From: Amborella trichopoda
Lineage: Eukaryota > Streptophyta > Magnoliopsida > Amborellales > Amborellaceae
Reading direction: 5' to 3'
Length of the DNA stretch: 64,000 nucleotides
Assembly (NCBI RefSeq): GCF_000471905.2
Contig: NW_006499436.1
Coordinates: forward strand, 6,251,636 to 6,315,635
Each line of letters begins with the position of its first letter. Position 1 is the stretch's first letter. Below the pieces are notes generated by a model. The model was not told the origin of the DNA. It searched no databases and saw nothing but the letters and a program-made list of their open reading frames with translations. Below, piece by piece: positions 60,535 through 64,000 of this stretch. The translations under genes and the position numbers were made by a program.

Positions 60535-60760
60535 ATTGAGAAAACATCTAATTGATCTCGACATCAAGATGTATGAATATGAAAAAGAAAAAAAAAAAAT
60601 TTGAGTCCTATAAATAATGTATCTTGCAACAAATTATCTAGACCGTCCATTTTCAAGATTTTCAAGTGTTTATAGATCTACTTGATTTGAACCATTTTTG
60701 GAGTTTACAGTTCATTTTTCAAGTGTTTATAGACCATCCTAACAATGCTATTATAATATA
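60535..60760. mobile_element. MITE-A internal fragment
   Basis: gaaaacatctaattgatc, tcgacatcaagatgtatgaa, tttgagtcctataaataatg, ttcaagtgtttatagatcta and ccatttttggagttta match the interior of the family. Both terminal repeats are absent. Confidence 0.55.
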
Positions 60761-60769
60761 ACCATTTTT

Positions 60770-63700
60770 TATTATAATATTTATTAATATTATAATTTTC
60801 AATAAATTATTTTAATTGGAAATATACTAAAATGTAACCATCAAATTATGAAATGAACGGCTAAACAAGTTTAAAAAGCAAATAGCCAAAACCTGGTTTT
60901 ACATTTAGATGAGCGAAACAAGGGATTTGTTATATACTAGGTTCATCCAAAAGCTCCCCAAACGGCATTGTTCGTAAAACCATGTTTTACAAATACTACC
61001 TAGGATTTGATGCATGACCAGGTTTTGCAAATGCCACGTTCCAAACAACCCATTAGATGAGATTGTTGTATTTAGATGTACAGCTTTTCTTTTTCTTTTT
61101 TTTTTTTCGGGGGGCGTGGGGGTGTGTGTGTGTGTGTAAAAGATGTCCGGCGTATACCTCAACAAGAAATACAAAATTTCATTATCTTCTAATCTCGTTT
61201 CATCTGACTCTTGTTAGACAGGTTATAAGGAACCAAATCATAAAGTTGAGGGGTGTAAGGATATTAAAATTCAGAAATTTTCAGTGACTCATGTTGATCA
61301 ACAGACATAAGAAAACCTCGAGATCAAGGATAAAGGGAACGAATCTGTAGTTCTTTTCTTTGGTCAAATTTCTTACAATTTCATAGGCCACTTCCATGTC
61401 ATGCTGGCTTCACAGATATATTTATTCCAGTCACCATACATGTGAGCCCGATATTAGATACTCCGTCTGGAGATCATGAAATAAACTGCAATTATTCAAG
61501 GCATAGCTCGGTCATCAATAAAAGGTCTGTTCAACTTCTAGTAATGGTTGTAAGTTTAGCAATTTCAGAAATATATATTCCTTATTCACATTCCCTAGAG
61601 GACAGTTTCCTTACTATAGAAACCTCAGATATAAATCTGGTGTTGAGATGTGGAATTCTAAGTGAAAGAACACAACTAATTCAAAAGCACTCATCAGTTG
61701 AATGAAAATAGAAGTGGTTAAGAGGCACAAAATCTATATATGTATTTATAGGTGACTGGGTCTTTATTCTCTCAGCAGTGAGCATATAAGAATTAAACAA
61801 TTGCAGTCAGTGCTGCATAGATATCGATACATGTGGCAGTGTCTAGTACGTATTGAGGTTTCTAGTACGGGAGGCTGAAAAATCAGTACTTCTTGACACT
61901 TCTGTGCAATGTATTGCTGACACTTCTGTACAATGTATTACTCTAAAAATCTATTGCATAATTAATTTTTAAACTCATATATGCTAACTTCACATGGCAA
62001 ATTCAGTAGCATGAGCTCAGAAAGGCAAGAGGTCTTAGAGTGTAGCCCAAAAAGCGGCTTTTTGTTGTACATTGCATTATGCTGGCTTGTCACATTCCAT
62101 CTATGATACAAGCATTAATCTTTTTACAGCGTAATAATTAAGAAGGTATTAAAACTGTATTGTTTTAAATTAATTAAGCAGGTACTAAACCGTTATTGTT
62201 TATATGCACAATTAATTGAACAAATATCAAAGCAATATCGATTTTATAGGGCAACTAATTAAGCAAAACGCATGTTCATAAAAGGGTTCCCTGTTTAAGT
62301 TGGCAATGGCATGCGAGCTATGTGAGCTGCATGGTGGAGTGAACATTATTAGACCTCATGTCTTACATTCGAAATTGTGGGGACACCAAGGATTTTTTTG
62401 TTAAGAAATATATGGGTACCGCATGTGTACAAGGACAACACCTCTCAATGAAGTGTCGACATGTACTCTTACACATTAAAATGACCCGACACATAGAGTC
62501 ACGGTGTCGGGGGCATGTCTGCGCATCTAAGCATCAACATGTAACACCACAGCAATAGTGGAGTCTTTATGCAACACTGATGGCAATATGCACATAAGTG
62601 AATGGAATAAGTAACACTTGTATCTTATACCCTCCCTAAAGCTGAAATGGGATACGCATGGTTCTTTCTACAATGTTTGTCAAACATATCAGAACTTTTT
62701 CATGGCTAGCTATCTACATCTTGCAGGAGGGGATGGGAGCCTACTGTAGCAAGACAGCAAAGTGTATACTGGTTATGCCATATCTCACAAAGAGAACCAG
62801 TTTTATTTTAGTGTCGGCCTCTTGGGGGATCCTCAACCCTGTCTACTACTTCCAGGAAACATTTTAGATTGCACGACCTTGTGGCTTTCGAGGGCATTTG
62901 ATTTATATCATCCATATGCTATGCCCCAACATTTCGACCATTTTGGGTCAGAAAATAAGAGCACCATATATTTCCACTCTCCATGTGATCATCAAGATCA
63001 AGAAGTTTTGTTCTTCATCCTTTTGAACTCAAATGCTCAATTTACCAATGATTGGAATAGTCAGTAGTATACCACAATTTGGCATATCGTTTTTTCATCA
63101 TAGGTATTAACCAGACCTCTTGGTTTCAGTAATAACATCTCAGAGTGCTGAGGATAATATGGTTGTTAGTTTCCCACACGTTAAAGCACACAATTGATAT
63201 ATTTTTAGTTATCCAAGGGTTCAAAAGTCCCAAACCACGAGTATGATTGACTCTATTGCATGCTATGTGTTTATCACGCACATGCAACAAATGTGACCAC
63301 TGGCCAACAGACTGCTCTAATAAGAGCTTGTAGCAAGTGGCCTACATGTGTGCAGTCCTTGTTACAGATGTCAGATACCAATATTGCTTCATCCTTGGAC
63401 TTCAAGTCTGGTTGCCAAGCAGAAAGAACAAGTCAATGCTTTAGTTACATGCGCAAAGTAAATCATGGGAGTAGGGTATTGATGAGTATCGACTGTTTAG
63501 ATGTGGAGAATCAAGATTAGAGTAGACCAGGATGCCACGTGATCACAGAAATAATGAAATGAGGTCTACAACAGGCCTTCACATTGTACCCTTATTGTCT
63601 AAATAACGCGCAAATTGATTTCTATGGCTACCTAAGTTCTCAAATAATTTGTGGGACAATTTGTTTGCTTTCTACAGGTATTTGAAACTAAAATTCCTGG

Positions 63701-64000
63701 AGAAATTTTTAAGTGTGGATACACTTGAAATGAGTTTATTGCGGTATTGAAATTCCCTAGTTTTGGGATGATTTTTGGTGACCAGAGGTATATTGCATTT
63801 ATAATAAATTTTCAGGTACTTTCATAAGTATTTTCATAGGTATTTGCTAGAGCATTCTTTTCTAGGTATGCGCTGCTATCCTAGAAAGTAAGTTTGAAGA
63901 CAAAGTTTGTTGTGAAGATTCCATCACATGTTTTTGCCAGTTAAGCATAAATTACAATGGCAAAGTACAACATTGGAATTATTAGGTGGACTGTCAGCCA
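60770..64000. other. No gene recognised; possible long TIO intron
   Basis: I searched the minus strand for protein kinase motifs (glycine loop, HRD-type loop, DFG) and found none. Open frames on the plus strand at 61442-61705, 62762-63067 and 63260-63520 have no motif. A 24-bp tandem duplication (gacacttctgtgcaatgtat at 61895 and 61919) and a (gt)n run at 61119-61137 are present. The interval is either one long intron or the end of the TIO copy. Confidence 0.4.

Noticed and set aside
61442..61705. Plus-strand 87-residue frame as a gene
   Set aside because: No motif, no splice or promoter context, and composition typical of chance frames in AT-rich DNA.
62762..63067. Plus-strand 101-residue frame as a gene
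   Set aside because: No recognisable family and no supporting signals; cannot be separated from a chance frame.
1..64000. CRISPR array, tRNA or rRNA genes
   Set aside because: No array of short repeats with unique spacers, and no tRNA-like A and B boxes or rRNA sequence seen; the tRNA-related words found are retrotransposon primer sites.

Overview
The window is nuclear DNA of a flowering plant. The evidence is intron-containing genes of plant families (a land-plant TIO/FUSED protein and a secreted cysteine-rich peptide), GT-AG introns, and a dense load of plant-type transposons (Ty1/copia, L1 and RTE LINEs, hAT elements, MITEs). One run of N (31367-31876) shows a draft assembly. I cannot name the species.

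Only three stretches look like working genes. (1) At 54136-59014 (-) lie the last nine recognisable exons, about 938 codons, of a TIO (TWO-IN-ONE, FUSED-like) cytokinesis kinase; the N-terminal kinase part was not found in the remaining 5 kb. (2) At 51415-52539 (+) a two-exon gene encodes a 115-residue secreted peptide with 12 cysteines. These two genes converge tail to tail, with a MITE between them. (3) At 23357-23497 (-) a first coding exon encodes a small one-pass membrane protein; its later exons are not secure. An aldo-keto reductase fragment at 11559-11870 (-) is a pseudogene.

The rest is mobile DNA in layers. 1-9.0 kb: tandem repeats, a MITE, a tandem duplication broken by a possible hAT remnant, and LTR remnants. 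11.5-17.1 kb: the reductase pseudogene, then a 5'-truncated L1 LINE (+), itself split by a short non-autonomous LTR element. 17.1-23.3 kb: no secure gene, possibly non-coding parts of the 23.4 kb gene. 23.8-25.5 kb: a cluster of copies of one MITE family (MITE-A). 27.4-27.8 kb: an RTE-type LINE 3' end. 28.4-36.4 kb: a decayed copia element (+) with ~180-bp LTRs, carrying a hAT element with an 8-bp target duplication and the N gap, a four-unit tandem array, and a second LINE fragment. 36.4-44.4 kb: a second, larger copia element (-) with ~1.95-kb LTRs, abutting the first without a target duplication. 44.4-50.9 kb: LTR remnant, inverted repeats, MITE-A and MITE-B copies, and short GC-rich hAT-like elements.

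The main pattern is one MITE family in at least nine places here, one of them just upstream of the membrane-protein gene where its end reads as a TATA box, and one just upstream of the first recognised TIO exon.
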